DNA from: Desulfovibrio sp. UIB00
GTDB taxonomy: Bacteria; Desulfobacterota; Desulfovibrionia; Desulfovibrionales; Desulfovibrionaceae
Direction: 5' to 3'
DNA length: 64,000 bases
Assembly (NCBI RefSeq): GCF_022508225.1
Contig: NZ_JAETXJ010000002.1
Location: 372,001 to 436,000 of the forward strand
Translations under genes and position numbers: made by a program
The notes under the pieces: generated by a model
Seen by the model: the letters and a program-made list of their open reading frames with translations, nothing else
What the model was told of the DNA's origin: nothing
Databases searched by the model: none
Shown here: positions 25,742 to 33,836 of the stretch, one piece after another
How positions within the stretch are numbered: the stretch's first letter is position 1
How the letters are laid out: the number at the start of each line of letters is the position of its first letter

Positions 25742-25928
25742 TTGGCTGAAACGGAGTTTGATCGAAGCGAAAACGGACGTTGGCATTTACGCGGCGCGGA
25801 GGGAGATCACCTGAACGAGCGTAGCGAGTGAGGGAAGCTCCCGCAGCATAAGACGCGTTGCCCTCGCCATTTTATGGAAGTTGAAAACCTTTCTTAGGGG
25901 GTGCTTCGGGGGGATGCAAGGGGGGCCG
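25742..25928. repeat. Repeat B, copy 2
   Basis: Matches 7267-7453, with the same GCGGCGCGGAGGGAGATCAC block, the GGGA-AGC-TCCC hairpin and the AGGGGGTGCTTCGGGGGG block. Scattered substitutions separate the copies. Confidence 0.82.
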
Positions 25929-26060
25929 GAGGGTTGACGCAGTCAACACGACCGGAAATCAGGAGCAGGTTGCGGCTTTGCCGCGCCGTCAGCGACTGAT
26001 ATCCGTGCCTTTCCGCCCGGCGGTTATACCGCCGATGGCGGCCCAAACCCGCAAAGCGGT
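25929..26060. repeat. String of three-base-loop mini-hairpins
   Basis: Consecutive perfect hairpins with three-base loops: GTTGAC-GCA-GTCAAC (25933-25947), GCGGC-TTT-GCCGC (25972-25984), GGCGGT-TAT-ACCGCC (26019-26033), overlapping CCGCC-GAT-GGCGG (26029-26041), and CCGC-AAA-GCGG (26049-26059). This block lies between repeats B and C here and is missing at the first locus. Confidence 0.7.
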
Positions 26061-26078
26061 GTTTGGCATTGGATTGGC

Positions 26079-26181
26079 GGGCGAAGCCCCATAACCGGCC
26101 CCGCCTTGCTGCGCGCCGCACAGGCGTCCCAAATTCCGCCGGAGGGCGGAAGCCAGTGCCCACAGGGCAGCAAGAATCAAC
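26079..26181. repeat. Repeat C, copy 2
   Basis: Matches 7460-7566. Hairpins are GGGC-GAA-GCCC (26079-26089), TCCGCC-GGAG-GGCGGA (26135-26150) and TGCCC-ACA-GGGCA. The shared block is GCGCGCCGCACAGGCGTCCC. Confidence 0.82.
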
Positions 26182-26210
26182 GGAGTATCTCTCGCCGGGG
26201 AGGCGAAATC

Positions 26211-26284
26211 GCGCGCCGCACAGGCGTCCCAAACTTCGCCGGATGGCGAAAAAGCCGTGCCGCAGGGCAGCAAGGCTAATCAAC
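26211..26284. repeat. Repeat C, copy 3 (left-truncated)
   Basis: Begins at the shared GCGCGCCGCACAGGCGTCCC block. Its hairpin is TTCGCC-GGAT-GGCGAA (26235-26250), so one C-G pair of copies 1 and 2 has become a T-A pair. Confidence 0.8.
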
Positions 26285-26313
26285 CCGCGCCAGTCAGGCG
26301 CACAAATCCAAAC

Positions 26314-27291
26314 CTACGCCTCCCAACACCGCACACGCCACCCACTGCCCATATCTTTCCATTGTGGTGCTTCCTGACGGCAAATGTCCTTTGCCTTGGG
26401 GCAGCGCGGGTGAAAGCGGCATCCGGCGGGTGGAGAGAGAGGGCTTGGCAGTTCGCCTTCCAGTGCGGCAATGGGTTCGCCCCGGCGGCTGCCGGTTGGC
26501 ATGGCCGCCATAAGCGCCTGGGTATAGGGGTGCGCCGCGCCGTCAAAAATGGCATCGGTGGGGCCTTCTTCCACAATCTGGCCCAGATACATGACCAATA
26601 TGCGGCGGCACAAAAAGCCCACCACCGCCAGATCGTGCGAAATGAAAAGATAGGCTGGCCCAAACTGCTCCTGCACCTCGCGCAGGAGGTTGAGCGCCTG
26701 CGCCTGCACCGAGGCGTCAAGCGCGGAAACCGGCTCGTCGCACACAACCACGTCTGGCCGGGTGATGAGCGCCCGCGCCACGGCAATGCGCTGTCGCTGC
26801 CCGCCGGAAAACTCGTGCGGATAGCGGCGGCCCATGCCTTCAATCCCCACGGTAGCCAGCATGGCCTCTGCCTGGGCATGGCGTTCCTCGCGGGAGACGC
26901 CGCGCGCCGCCAGCGGCTCCGCCACCGAACTGCCCACCGTGAGCCGGGGATTGAGGGAAGAAAAAGGATCCTGAAAGATCATCTGAATGCGCCCGGCGGC
27001 CCAACTGTCCGCTCCGGCTGGGGGCAGGGGGCGACCATCAAGCAGCACCTGCCCCTGAGAAGGGGCCAGCAACCCGCAGGCCAGACGCCCGAGGGTGGAT
27101 TTGCCGCAGCCGGATTCGCCCACCAGACCAAGGCTCGCGCCCTTGGCGAGGCTCAGGCTCACGTCGTCTACGGCAACCAAGGAGCGCTTTTCGCCGAACA
27201 GCCCCCGCCGGATGTCAAACACCCGTGAGACATCCTCCAACCGCAGTAAAGCGGATGCGGAAGACTGTTCCGGCGCAAGCGGGTTCAGCAT
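26314..27291 (-). CDS. Oligopeptide/dipeptide ABC transporter ATPase, DppF type
   Basis: 325-residue ATP-binding subunit of a peptide- or nickel-type importer. It shows Walker A GESGCGKST, Q-loop FQDPFSSLNPRLTV, signature FSGGQRQRIAVARAL, Walker B VVVCDEPVSALD and switch His in ISHDLAV. The C-terminal oligopeptide-transporter extension has the Cys-rich CRFHPRCPKAKDICRQ, a probable iron-sulfur or zinc site common in this subfamily. Its ATG overlaps the end of cobT (ATGCTGA), so the two are translationally coupled. No permease, binding protein or DppD partner is in the window. Confidence 0.92.
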   Translation of the reverse strand: MLNPLAPEQSSASALLRLEDVSRVFDIRRGLFGEKRSLVAVDDVSLSLAKGASLGLVGESGCGKSTLGRLACGLLAPSQGQVLLDGRPLPPAGADSWAAGRIQMIFQDPFSSLNPRLTVGSSVAEPLAARGVSREERHAQAEAMLATVGIEGMGRRYPHEFSGGQRQRIAVARALITRPDVVVCDEPVSALDASVQAQALNLLREVQEQFGPAYLFISHDLAVVGFLCRRILVMYLGQIVEEGPTDAIFDGAAHPYTQALMAAMPTGSRRGEPIAALEGELPSPLSPPAGCRFHPRCPKAKDICRQEAPQWKDMGSGWRVRCWEA

Positions 27292-28391
27292 GTTTTGCCC
27301 GCCACGCCTGCGGAACTGAAGGTCGCCATGTCGTTGTACACGGAGGCAGCGCAACGCAGCAGGTGATAGGCCACAGCGCCGCCGGTGCCTTCGCCAAGGC
27401 GCATGCTCAGGTGCAGCAGGGGATTGTTGCGGGTTTCGCCGCCAGTCAGCTTGGAGAGCGCACGTACGTGGCCCGGCTCTGCCGAGGCGTGGGAAAGCAC
27501 GGCGTAGTCGGCAAGCAGTGGGCAGATGTGCAGGGCCGCCACATAGGCCGCGCTGCATATAAAGCCGTCAACCAGCACGGGCAGGCGGCGCGAGGCTGCG
27601 CCAAGCATCAGCCCGGCCATGAGAACAATTTCAAATCCGCCCAAGGCGGCCAGAATATTGATGGGATCGTCACCTTCCAGCATGGAGGCATTGACTGCCA
27701 GCGCGCGGCGCACGATTTCGGTCTTGTGGCGCACCATGTCGGGGTCCGCGCCAGCGCCGGGGCCGGTCATCTGCTCGGGGTCAAAGTGCAGCAGGGCGCA
27801 GTACAGGGCAGTGCCTGCCGTGCTGTTGGCAATGCCCATTTCACCCACGCCGAGGCAGCGATAGCCGTTATCCGCAAGCTGGTGCGCCAGCTCCACGCCC
27901 ATGCGCAGCCCTTTGAGGCAGGTTTCGCGGCACATGGCCGGGCCCTGGCTCATGTCTGCGGTGCCATCGCCCAGACGGCGCTCAATGAGGATGGAGTGCG
28001 GTTCATAGGGGCCGCCGTCGCAGCCTGCGTCCACCACGCGTAGATCCATGCCCGAGGTCTTGCACAGAACATTGACCGCCGCGCCGTTGTTGAAAAAGTT
28101 TTGCACCATCTGGCGCGTCACGGCCTTGGGAAAAGGCGAAACGCCCTGATCGGCAACGCCGTGGTCGCCAGCAACCGTGAGCATGATGGCAGGGCTGACG
28201 CTGATGGGCGCTTGCCCGCCACTCATGGCATAGAGCCTTTGGGCGAGGTCTTCAAGGCGGCCAAGGCTGCCTTGCGGTTTGGTCAGGTCGTCCAGATGTG
28301 CCTGGGCATCGTCCAGGTCTTTCTGAAGCAGGGGCGCAATGCGCAGGCCGGGCAAAATCAGTTCCAACAGGTCGGATTGAGTGGTTTTCAT
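27285..28391 (-). CDS. cobT: Nicotinate-nucleotide:dimethylbenzimidazole phosphoribosyltransferase
   Basis: Makes alpha-ribazole phosphate for the lower ligand of cobalamin. 368 residues. Family marks are LTKPQGSLGRLEDLA, VAGDHGVADQGVSPFP, the GVGEMGIANSTAGTAL segment, SAEPGH and the C-terminal MRLGEGTGGAVAYHLL with the catalytic Glu. ATG at 28391; the Shine-Dalgarno AAGGAT is rather distant (about 11 bases). No cobalamin riboswitch is visible in the 130 bases upstream. It is the first gene of a pair with the overlapping ABC ATPase. Confidence 0.95.
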   Translation of the reverse strand: MKTTQSDLLELILPGLRIAPLLQKDLDDAQAHLDDLTKPQGSLGRLEDLAQRLYAMSGGQAPISVSPAIMLTVAGDHGVADQGVSPFPKAVTRQMVQNFFNNGAAVNVLCKTSGMDLRVVDAGCDGGPYEPHSILIERRLGDGTADMSQGPAMCRETCLKGLRMGVELAHQLADNGYRCLGVGEMGIANSTAGTALYCALLHFDPEQMTGPGAGADPDMVRHKTEIVRRALAVNASMLEGDDPINILAALGGFEIVLMAGLMLGAASRRLPVLVDGFICSAAYVAALHICPLLADYAVLSHASAEPGHVRALSKLTGGETRNNPLLHLSMRLGEGTGGAVAYHLLRCAASVYNDMATFSSAGVAGKTC

Positions 28392-28521
28392 ACCGTTTGT
28401 TTATCCTTAACAAGGGGCGTGCGCAAGACGGGACGCCTCGCCGCCGAGCGGGGTAAATCCATATTGGGGACTTTACGATCACGTCAACGTGCTTATGTTA
28501 GCGTCGAGGTAAGGAATTTAT

Positions 28522-29961
28522 ATGAAAACCAGACCCATCTATATACAAAAAAATCTGCATTGCCGAGGGCGTTCCCGCTCCGAACAGGTAGAAGCGGCGG
28601 CAGTTGAGGGAAGTTTTGCCCTGCGTCTGTTTTTTTTGATGCTGGCGGCGGCGCTGCTGTTGTGCACGCCTTCGCGGGCTGGAGCAGTAGCGGCGGACAG
28701 CCCCCGCATGACGCCTGTGGTGCGCGCCGTGCAGGCTGTTGCCCCGGCGGTTGTGAACATAACGAGCACACATATTGTTGAGGGACAGCGGCTTTCGCCA
28801 CTTGAGCAATTTTTCGGCCCGGGCTTTCCCGGCTTGCCGGGTTTTGACATGCCGGGCGGGCGCAAGGTTCGGCAAAAGCGCGTCAGTCTTGGATCTGGTG
28901 TCATTGTTGACGGAGAAAAGGGCCTTGTGCTCACCAACGCGCATGTTATCGCGGGTGGGGACGAAGTCATGGTGCACCTGCTGGACGGCAGGGAATTCCC
29001 AGCCGCCGTCAAAGGTGCCGACCCGGATTTTGACATTGCCGTGCTCCAGATCAAGGGCGCGTCAAAGCTGCCTGCCGCAAAGCTTGGCGATTCGAGCGAC
29101 ATCATGCCCGGCGAAACCGTTATCGCCATCGGCAATCCCTTTGGGTTCAACCACACCGTCACCACGGGCGTGGTTTCTGCGCTTGGGCGCACTATCCGCA
29201 ACAAGGACGGCGCGTTTACCGACCTTGTGCAGACTGACGCAGCCATTAACCCCGGCAACAGCGGCGGCCCGCTGCTGAATATCGAGGGTGTGCTCATAGG
29301 CATCAATACTGCTGTGGACGCGCGCGCCGAGGGCATTGGCTTTGCCATCCCCATCAACAAGGCTCGCCGCGTCATGCACGACCTCATGAGTGCAGGCCGC
29401 GTGGCCCCGCTCTGGCTCGGCCTTGATTTGCAGGATGTGGACGGGCGCACTGCCATGGCGCTGGGCCTCAAGGATGCTGGCGGCGTGCTGGTAACGGCGG
29501 TGTTTCCCGGTTCTCCCGCTGCCAAGGTGGGCATAGCGCCGGGAGACATACTTGAAACCATAAATTCTTCACCTGTTCGCGACAGGCGCGATTATCTGGA
29601 TATTCTGCGCAACCAGACAGCCGGAACCCCCTTGCGGCTGCACTTGCTGCGGGAGGGCGGGGCATTGAAGCTCGAGGCTACCCCCGAAGCTTTTGGCGAT
29701 GCGGAGGCTCGCGCCCTGCTGGAGCGCCGATGGGGATTCAGCGTAGCGCAAACTGCGCAGGGCGTGGTGGTGCGTCAGGCCAGGGCAGACGGCCCGGCAT
29801 CTTTTTTGCGCCAGGGCGACCACATAACAGCGGTGGGCGCTGCCGAGACCAGAACCATGGAAGATTTTTTACAGGCTTTCAGAAGAGAGCGCATGTCCGG
29901 GCAGATTTTGTTGCAGGTTGTGCGCAACGGCAAGGGCTATTACGCGCGTCTTGTGCCATAA
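28522..29961 (+). CDS. Do/DegP-like periplasmic serine protease
   Basis: HtrA-family protease and chaperone for misfolded envelope proteins, 479 residues. A long N-terminus leads to a hydrophobic export segment (LRLFFLMLAAALLLCTPSRAGA, residues about 34-55). The trypsin-like domain has His in LTNAHVIAGG (about 141), Asp in DFDIAVL (about 171) and Ser in NPGNSGGPL (about 247). Two PDZ domains follow: one with GGVLVTAVFPGSPAAKVGI, and a shorter, weaker one at the C-terminus. ATG at 28522 has AAGGAA upstream; internal starts closer to the signal segment are possible. Confidence 0.93.
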   Translation: MKTRPIYIQKNLHCRGRSRSEQVEAAAVEGSFALRLFFLMLAAALLLCTPSRAGAVAADSPRMTPVVRAVQAVAPAVVNITSTHIVEGQRLSPLEQFFGPGFPGLPGFDMPGGRKVRQKRVSLGSGVIVDGEKGLVLTNAHVIAGGDEVMVHLLDGREFPAAVKGADPDFDIAVLQIKGASKLPAAKLGDSSDIMPGETVIAIGNPFGFNHTVTTGVVSALGRTIRNKDGAFTDLVQTDAAINPGNSGGPLLNIEGVLIGINTAVDARAEGIGFAIPINKARRVMHDLMSAGRVAPLWLGLDLQDVDGRTAMALGLKDAGGVLVTAVFPGSPAAKVGIAPGDILETINSSPVRDRRDYLDILRNQTAGTPLRLHLLREGGALKLEATPEAFGDAEARALLERRWGFSVAQTAQGVVVRQARADGPASFLRQGDHITAVGAAETRTMEDFLQAFRRERMSGQILLQVVRNGKGYYARLVP

Positions 29962-30087
29962 GGCCCATAGACGTTTTGTAACCAGTTGTTGAGGCAAAAT
30001 ATTTTTTTAAAAACTTTTCCGCCTGTGCTGGGGCGGGGCTTGATATTCCTGTAGTTGTTGCACGGTTGGCTATTTTCCAGCCGACAC

Positions 30088-30116
30088 TTGACAGGGTGGG
30101 TGCCTAAAGCTATCCA
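30088..30116 (+). promoter_or_regulatory. Promoter of the ferredoxin gene
   Basis: Consensus -35 TTGACA (30088-30093), 17-base spacer, TATCCA (30111-30116). It is about 64 bases upstream of the ATG. Confidence 0.6.
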
Positions 30117-30179
30117 TTGCACAAGCGGAATTTAGCCGCTTGAAAAATCAAGCAAGTCAATGCAAATTTGGAGGACACC

Positions 30180-30368
30180 ATGGGTTATAATGTTAATGTT
30201 GACGTTGACAAGTGCGTGGGCTGTGGCGAATGCGTGGACGTGTGCCCCGTTGAAGTTTACGAAATCAAGGACGGCAAGTCCGAAGCCGTGAACGCCGAAG
30301 AATGCCTTGGCTGCGAATCCTGTGTGGAAGTTTGCGAAGTCAGCGCTATCACCGTTGAAGAAAACTAG
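30180..30368 (+). CDS. Two-cluster ferredoxin
   Basis: 62-residue soluble electron carrier of the Desulfovibrio type. The first [4Fe-4S] motif is CVGCGECVDVCP and the second CLGCESCVEVCE, eight cysteines in all, with a strongly acidic surface (many Glu/Asp). The ATG at 30180 sits in a very strong context, GGAGGACACCATG; an upstream in-frame ATG at 30168 overlaps that signal. It has its own promoter and terminator and is probably highly expressed. Likely partners are hydrogenase, pyruvate:ferredoxin oxidoreductase or other redox enzymes. Confidence 0.96.
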   Translation: MGYNVNVDVDKCVGCGECVDVCPVEVYEIKDGKSEAVNAEECLGCESCVEVCEVSAITVEEN

Positions 30369-30424
30369 GAATTGCAGGGGTGCCCAAGTGGCATTCCCTT
30401 GCTGATTCTGCCGAGTTTTCATTG

Positions 30425-30458
30425 TGCCGCCCGGCGCGCACGCGCCAGGCGGCATTTT
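30425..30458 (+). terminator. Terminator of the ferredoxin gene
   Basis: Thirteen paired bases in two perfect blocks: TGCCGCC/GGCGGCA and GGCGCG/CGCGCC, with one C-A mismatch between them, then TTTTC. Confidence 0.85.
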
Positions 30459-30495
30459 CATAAGGTACAGGCCGCTTTGCCGCCAGAGCATCCTG

Positions 30496-30521
30496 ACTTT
30501 GAGAATGTGCATTCTTAAAGT
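30496..30521. promoter_or_regulatory. 26-base imperfect palindrome upstream of the YkgJ operon
   Basis: ACTTTGAGAATG-TG-CATTCTTAAAGT: twelve-base arms with one mismatch and a two-base centre. Size and symmetry suit a dimeric repressor site. It lies about 150 bases before the first gene of the operon. Confidence 0.45.
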
Positions 30522-30668
30522 TTCAAGACGCCCGCGAAGGCGCTTATCAGCGCATACAAACCGCGCTCACGCCTCTGTGGCGGACGTCTGCTCACGCAGC
30601 CGCCAGGGCTATTTCTGTATGAAATCGCCCGTTCTCCCTCATGTCTTCCGCACTACCGCAGGATAACC

Positions 30669-31340
30669 ATGATCCCTGATCTGAGCTCTATTTTTACCCG
30701 CTATGAAACATTGCGGGCCGAAGTTGACGACCTTTTCGGCAGGGTGCGCGGGGCCTTTCCCCAGTGCGTAGTCTGCAAGGAAGGCTGTAGCGATTGTTGT
30801 CACGCGCTTTTTGATCTTTCCCTTGTTGAAGCCATGTACATCAACAAGGCATTTGAGGCCGCCTTTGGTTACGGGCCGCAGCGCTCCGCCATTATTGAGC
30901 GCGCTTCTGATCTGGACCGCCAGGCCACGCGCATCAAGCGCGAGCTGTACCGGGCGGAAAAAGACGGCGAAAGCCCCGAGGCCATCATGGAGCGCGCGGC
31001 CCAGATCAAGCTGCGCTGCCCCCTGCTGGACGATAATAACGAATGCCTGCTGTACCACGCCCGGCCCATTACCTGCCGCGTGTACGGCGTGCCCACGGCC
31101 ATTGCCGGGCAGGGGCATGTGTGCGGTTTTTCCGCCTTTGAAAAGGGCAAGCCATACCCCACCATCCATATGGACAAGATCCAGAACAGGCTTGAAGACC
31201 TGAGCAGGGATGTGGCCACAACCGTGCAGAGCCGCTTTAAAGAACTGCATGATGTGTATGTGCCTTTGTCCATGGCTCTGCTAACCCGCTACGATGAGGC
31301 CTATCTGGGTATTGGCCCGGCCAAGAAAGAAGAGGCCTGA
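30669..31340 (+). CDS. YkgJ-family cysteine-cluster protein
   Basis: 223-residue cytoplasmic protein with the conserved Cys cluster of YkgJ (PF03692), thought to bind zinc or iron. Cysteines occur in CVVCKEGCSDCCHALFDLS near the N-terminus and in RCPLLDDNNECLLYHARPITCRVYG in the middle, both matching the family pattern. The biochemical role of the family is unknown. The C-terminal third is helical. It starts an operon with an unknown protein and a TPR protein (gaps of 22 bases and an ATGA overlap). Confidence 0.88.
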   Translation: MIPDLSSIFTRYETLRAEVDDLFGRVRGAFPQCVVCKEGCSDCCHALFDLSLVEAMYINKAFEAAFGYGPQRSAIIERASDLDRQATRIKRELYRAEKDGESPEAIMERAAQIKLRCPLLDDNNECLLYHARPITCRVYGVPTAIAGQGHVCGFSAFEKGKPYPTIHMDKIQNRLEDLSRDVATTVQSRFKELHDVYVPLSMALLTRYDEAYLGIGPAKKEEA

Positions 31341-31362
31341 TCGGGCGTGAAAGGAGTTTGAG

Positions 31363-31755
31363 ATGTACGGCAGCATTCCCGCCACCGTCTTTCGCGATGG
31401 AACGCCGCAGCAGCTTTCGGATGAGCAGGAAGGTCTCAAGCGCGAAATTTATGAACGCATGAATCCGCGCCGCCGCAAATTTGTGGACCGCATCGGCTAT
31501 GAAAACTGGGATCCTTTCCAGAAGCCCAACGAACCGCTTGATATGCGGACAGATGTGTCCAAGCGCACCACGCAGCAGCTGGTCAACGAATTTCTGAAAG
31601 ACGCGGCCAAAAAAGGGCCGTATGGCAAGGCCTACAGCAAGGGCGCTACCGAATGCGCCCTTGGCGTGGTCAATAAGGACGAAAAGTACATGGGCATTTT
31701 TGACTTTTGCCGATGGTACTATGATCTTTTGAAAAAAGAGGGGCACATAGCATGA
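31363..31755 (+). CDS. Unknown protein in the YkgJ-TPR operon
   Basis: 130 residues, soluble, rich in Lys, Arg, Glu and Asp; no signal or membrane segment and no family recognised. Sequence features are REIYERMNPRRRKFVDRIGYE, the tight motif NWDPFQKPNEPLDMRTD, and a C-terminal FDFCRWYYDLLKKEG. ATG at 31363 has AAGGAG. Its stop overlaps the next start (ATGA), so it is coupled to the TPR gene and probably works with it. Confidence 0.82.
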   Translation: MYGSIPATVFRDGTPQQLSDEQEGLKREIYERMNPRRRKFVDRIGYENWDPFQKPNEPLDMRTDVSKRTTQQLVNEFLKDAAKKGPYGKAYSKGATECALGVVNKDEKYMGIFDFCRWYYDLLKKEGHIA

Positions 31756-32378
31756 AAGCTCGCTACGATGACCTGGATGAATACATTGCCGATCTGAAGG
31801 CGGAAATCGCCCAGAACGAGCAGTGCGCTACCCATTACTACAATCTTGGTCTGGCCCTGCTGACCAAGCGCGACTTTGTGGCTGCTGAAGAAGCCCTGCT
31901 GAACGCGGTGCGCAATTCGCCGCATCTGGCGGAGGCCTACGTGCAGCTTGGCGGCATCTGTCTTGAACGCGGCGACCTTGACGGCTGCCTGCGCTACAAC
32001 GAAGAAGCCGCCAACTGCCGCGCCAAATTCCCTGTGCCGTGGGGCAACATTGCCTTTGTGCACCTGCAGCGCGGCGAGCCCGACAAGGCCATCACGGCCC
32101 TGAACAAAGCCCTCAAGTGGGATCCCAATTTTGTGCAGGCCCGGAATGCGCTTTCCACCGCCTATTATATGAAGGGCGACTTTGCGGCTTGCGAAACAGC
32201 CTGCAAGGAAGTGATCAAGCAGCAGCCCGGTTTTGCCCCGGCCTGGAACAATCTGGCGCTGGCGCAGTTTGAAATGGAACAGTACGCCGATGCCGCAGAA
32301 TCCGCCAAAAAGGCGCAGGCTCTGGGCTTTGAAGTGCCGGAAGGCTTTCTTGAAGAGCTTAAGGCCAAGGGCGTCTAA
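31752..32378 (+). CDS. Tetratricopeptide-repeat protein
   Basis: 208-residue cytoplasmic TPR protein. About four to five repeats are visible, for example THYYNLGLALLTKRDFVAAE, AEAYVQLGGICLERGDLDGC, VPWGNIAFVHLQRGEPDKA and APAWNNLALAQFEMEQYADA, covering residues 27-195. TPR folds bind partner proteins. The partner is probably one of the two co-encoded proteins, by operon logic only. There is no signal peptide. Confidence 0.9.
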   Translation: MKARYDDLDEYIADLKAEIAQNEQCATHYYNLGLALLTKRDFVAAEEALLNAVRNSPHLAEAYVQLGGICLERGDLDGCLRYNEEAANCRAKFPVPWGNIAFVHLQRGEPDKAITALNKALKWDPNFVQARNALSTAYYMKGDFAACETACKEVIKQQPGFAPAWNNLALAQFEMEQYADAAESAKKAQALGFEVPEGFLEELKAKGV

Positions 32379-32481
32379 CCCGCACCCCGTATAATGAATG
32401 TCCGTCAGGGCCGCTGGAGAAATCTGGCGGTCCTGACTGTTTTTGGGGGGCGCGTATGGTTCAAAGTCAGCACGGCAAAAC

Positions 32482-32515
32482 AAAAAAGCCCACCGGCATA
32501 TGCCAGCGGGCCTTT
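32482..32515 (-). terminator. Probable terminator between convergent operons
   Basis: GCCC-ACC-GGC-ATAT-GCC-AGC-GGGC hairpin with six A on the left, which is a T-run on the minus strand. It follows the yigZ stop and may also weakly end the TPR operon. Confidence 0.6.
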
Positions 32516-32536
32516 GAACGCACAAAAAAATAAGTA

Positions 32537-33175
32537 TCAGGCAGTGTCGCCGTCCGTAAGCTCGCTGCACAGGGCCGCGCCATTGCTCACGCCAGCAAGC
32601 GCGATCTGAAAGGCCTCCACGTGTTCGGCGGGCAATCGCAGTTGCAATCTGGCCTCAGCCTGATAGTCTTCACTTTCAAGGCGGGCTTCGTAGGTTGGCA
32701 GCATGCGGCGCAGGGCATCAAGGTGTGCGTAGGCAACGGTAAGCTGCAAACTGGTTTCCGGCACACGCTGCCTCACGGGCAGGTCGGCCAGATTTTCGCG
32801 CACACTGTCCTGATAGGCCCGCACAAGGCCGCCTGTGCCAAGCTTGACGCCGCCAAACCAGCGGCTCACCACCACGCACAATTCGCCAATGCCGCTGTGC
32901 AGCACAATTTGCAGCATGGGCCTGCCAGCCGTGCCGTGGGGTTCTCCATCGTCAGACGAGCCGATCTGCGCCGTGTTTCCCGGCGCGCCAGCGGCATATG
33001 CCCAGCAGTTGTGCGTTGCATCGGCGTACTGGCGTCGTACCTGTTCCACAAAGGCCCGCGCTGTTGCCGCATCCGGCGTATGAGCGCACTGGGCAAGAAA
33101 GCGACTGCGGCGGATAACGATTTCTGTGCAGTGCGGGTGTTGCGGGGCAACATCAGGCACGGCATAGCGCGTCAT
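32537..33175 (-). CDS. yigZ: YigZ/IMPACT family protein
   Basis: 212-residue protein of the UPF0029/IMPACT family, linked in other organisms to translation control, with no firm bacterial function. The N-terminal domain has the conserved RRSRFLAQ, DATHNCWAY, SDDGEPHGTAGRPML and VVVSRWFGGVKLGTGGLVRAY. A small C-terminal ferredoxin-like domain follows. The start overlaps the stop of the cupin gene (ATGA), so the two are coupled. Confidence 0.93.
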   Translation of the reverse strand: MTRYAVPDVAPQHPHCTEIVIRRSRFLAQCAHTPDAATARAFVEQVRRQYADATHNCWAYAAGAPGNTAQIGSSDDGEPHGTAGRPMLQIVLHSGIGELCVVVSRWFGGVKLGTGGLVRAYQDSVRENLADLPVRQRVPETSLQLTVAYAHLDALRRMLPTYEARLESEDYQAEARLQLRLPAEHVEAFQIALAGVSNGAALCSELTDGDTA

Positions 33176-33720
33176 TCGTCGTCACCGCATCTTCTACAGG
33201 CGGCGCGCTGAGCATCGTTCAGAGGTGGACAGAATTCGCGGATGCAGTCTTTTGCATTGGGGTAGCGCAGGGTCAGCTCTTCCGGCTGGCCCAGGCGCAG
33301 GTCTTCCATGTCAAAGCCCGGTGAAACTGTGCAGCCCACAAGCGCAAACTCGCTGCCTGGCGCAGGCGTTGCGCCAAACCAGCAGCCGCCGGGAATGGTA
33401 AACTGCACGTGTTGCCCCGCCATAATATTCGGGCCAAGGATCACTTCGCGCGGTTGGCCGTGGGTATCAATGCAGGCAAGGCGCAAGGGGCCGCCAAGGT
33501 GGAAATGCCACAGTTCATCCTGCCTGATGCGGTGCAGACGCGAATATTGCCCCTGCTCAAGCAGAAAAAGAATAGCTGTAGATACGGGTCTTGGCCCTAT
33601 AAAACCACAGGGCATTTCGTCCGCCGTAAGAATTTGCGGAGCTTCGTATGTGCGGTGATAGAACCCCCCTTCGGGGTGGGGCCGCATGCCGAAATGGGAT
33701 ATGATTTCTTGGGCGTTCAT
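33172..33720 (-). CDS. Cupin-domain protein, DUF985
   Basis: 182-residue cupin of the DUF985 family. The sequence reads LGMRPHPEGGFYHRTYEAP-like near the N-terminus (here FGMRPHPEGGFYHRTYE), STAILFLLEQGQYSRLHRI, DELWHFHLGGPL and FTIPGGCWFGA, all typical. Function is unknown; some relatives are annotated as sugar-binding or epimerase-like. The C-terminus adds a CRRCGDDE tail. ATG at 33720 has AAAGGAA upstream. First gene of the pair with yigZ. Confidence 0.9.
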   Translation of the reverse strand: MNAQEIISHFGMRPHPEGGFYHRTYEAPQILTADEMPCGFIGPRPVSTAILFLLEQGQYSRLHRIRQDELWHFHLGGPLRLACIDTHGQPREVILGPNIMAGQHVQFTIPGGCWFGATPAPGSEFALVGCTVSPGFDMEDLRLGQPEELTLRYPNAKDCIREFCPPLNDAQRAACRRCGDDE

Positions 33721-33796
33721 AGGTTCCTTTTAGCTTGTCACAGCGTTCTGCGCAACGGTATCAAGGGCTAAAGGCCGGGCCTGCAAAAATAATTTT

Positions 33797-33817
33797 TTGT
33801 AAAAAAATGCTTTACAA
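33797..33817. promoter_or_regulatory. Palindrome upstream of rubrerythrin, site 1
   Basis: Perfect inverted repeat TTGTAAA-AAAATGC-TTTACAA. The seven-base arms and spacing resemble Fur/PerR-type operators. Rubrerythrin is PerR-controlled in some Desulfovibrio, so a PerR site is plausible but not proven. Confidence 0.5.
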
Positions 33818-33836
33818 GGCTGTGAGAATTCTTTAA

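Noticed and set aside
24901..26284. CRISPR-like or IS-encoded repeat region
   Set aside because: Repeats are long and few, no spacers of even length, and no transposase gene or terminal inverted repeats are present.
25894..26377. Frames in both directions across repeats B and C
   Set aside because: Made of translated repeat units; no start signals, Arg/Gly-rich, no homology I recognise.
26257..27228. 323-codon plus-strand frame
   Set aside because: Antisense to the DppF-type ATPase, which has all ABC motifs.
30424..30666. 80-codon frame between ferredoxin and the YkgJ operon
   Set aside because: Begins inside the ferredoxin terminator hairpin and has no ribosome binding site; Arg/Ser-rich translation.
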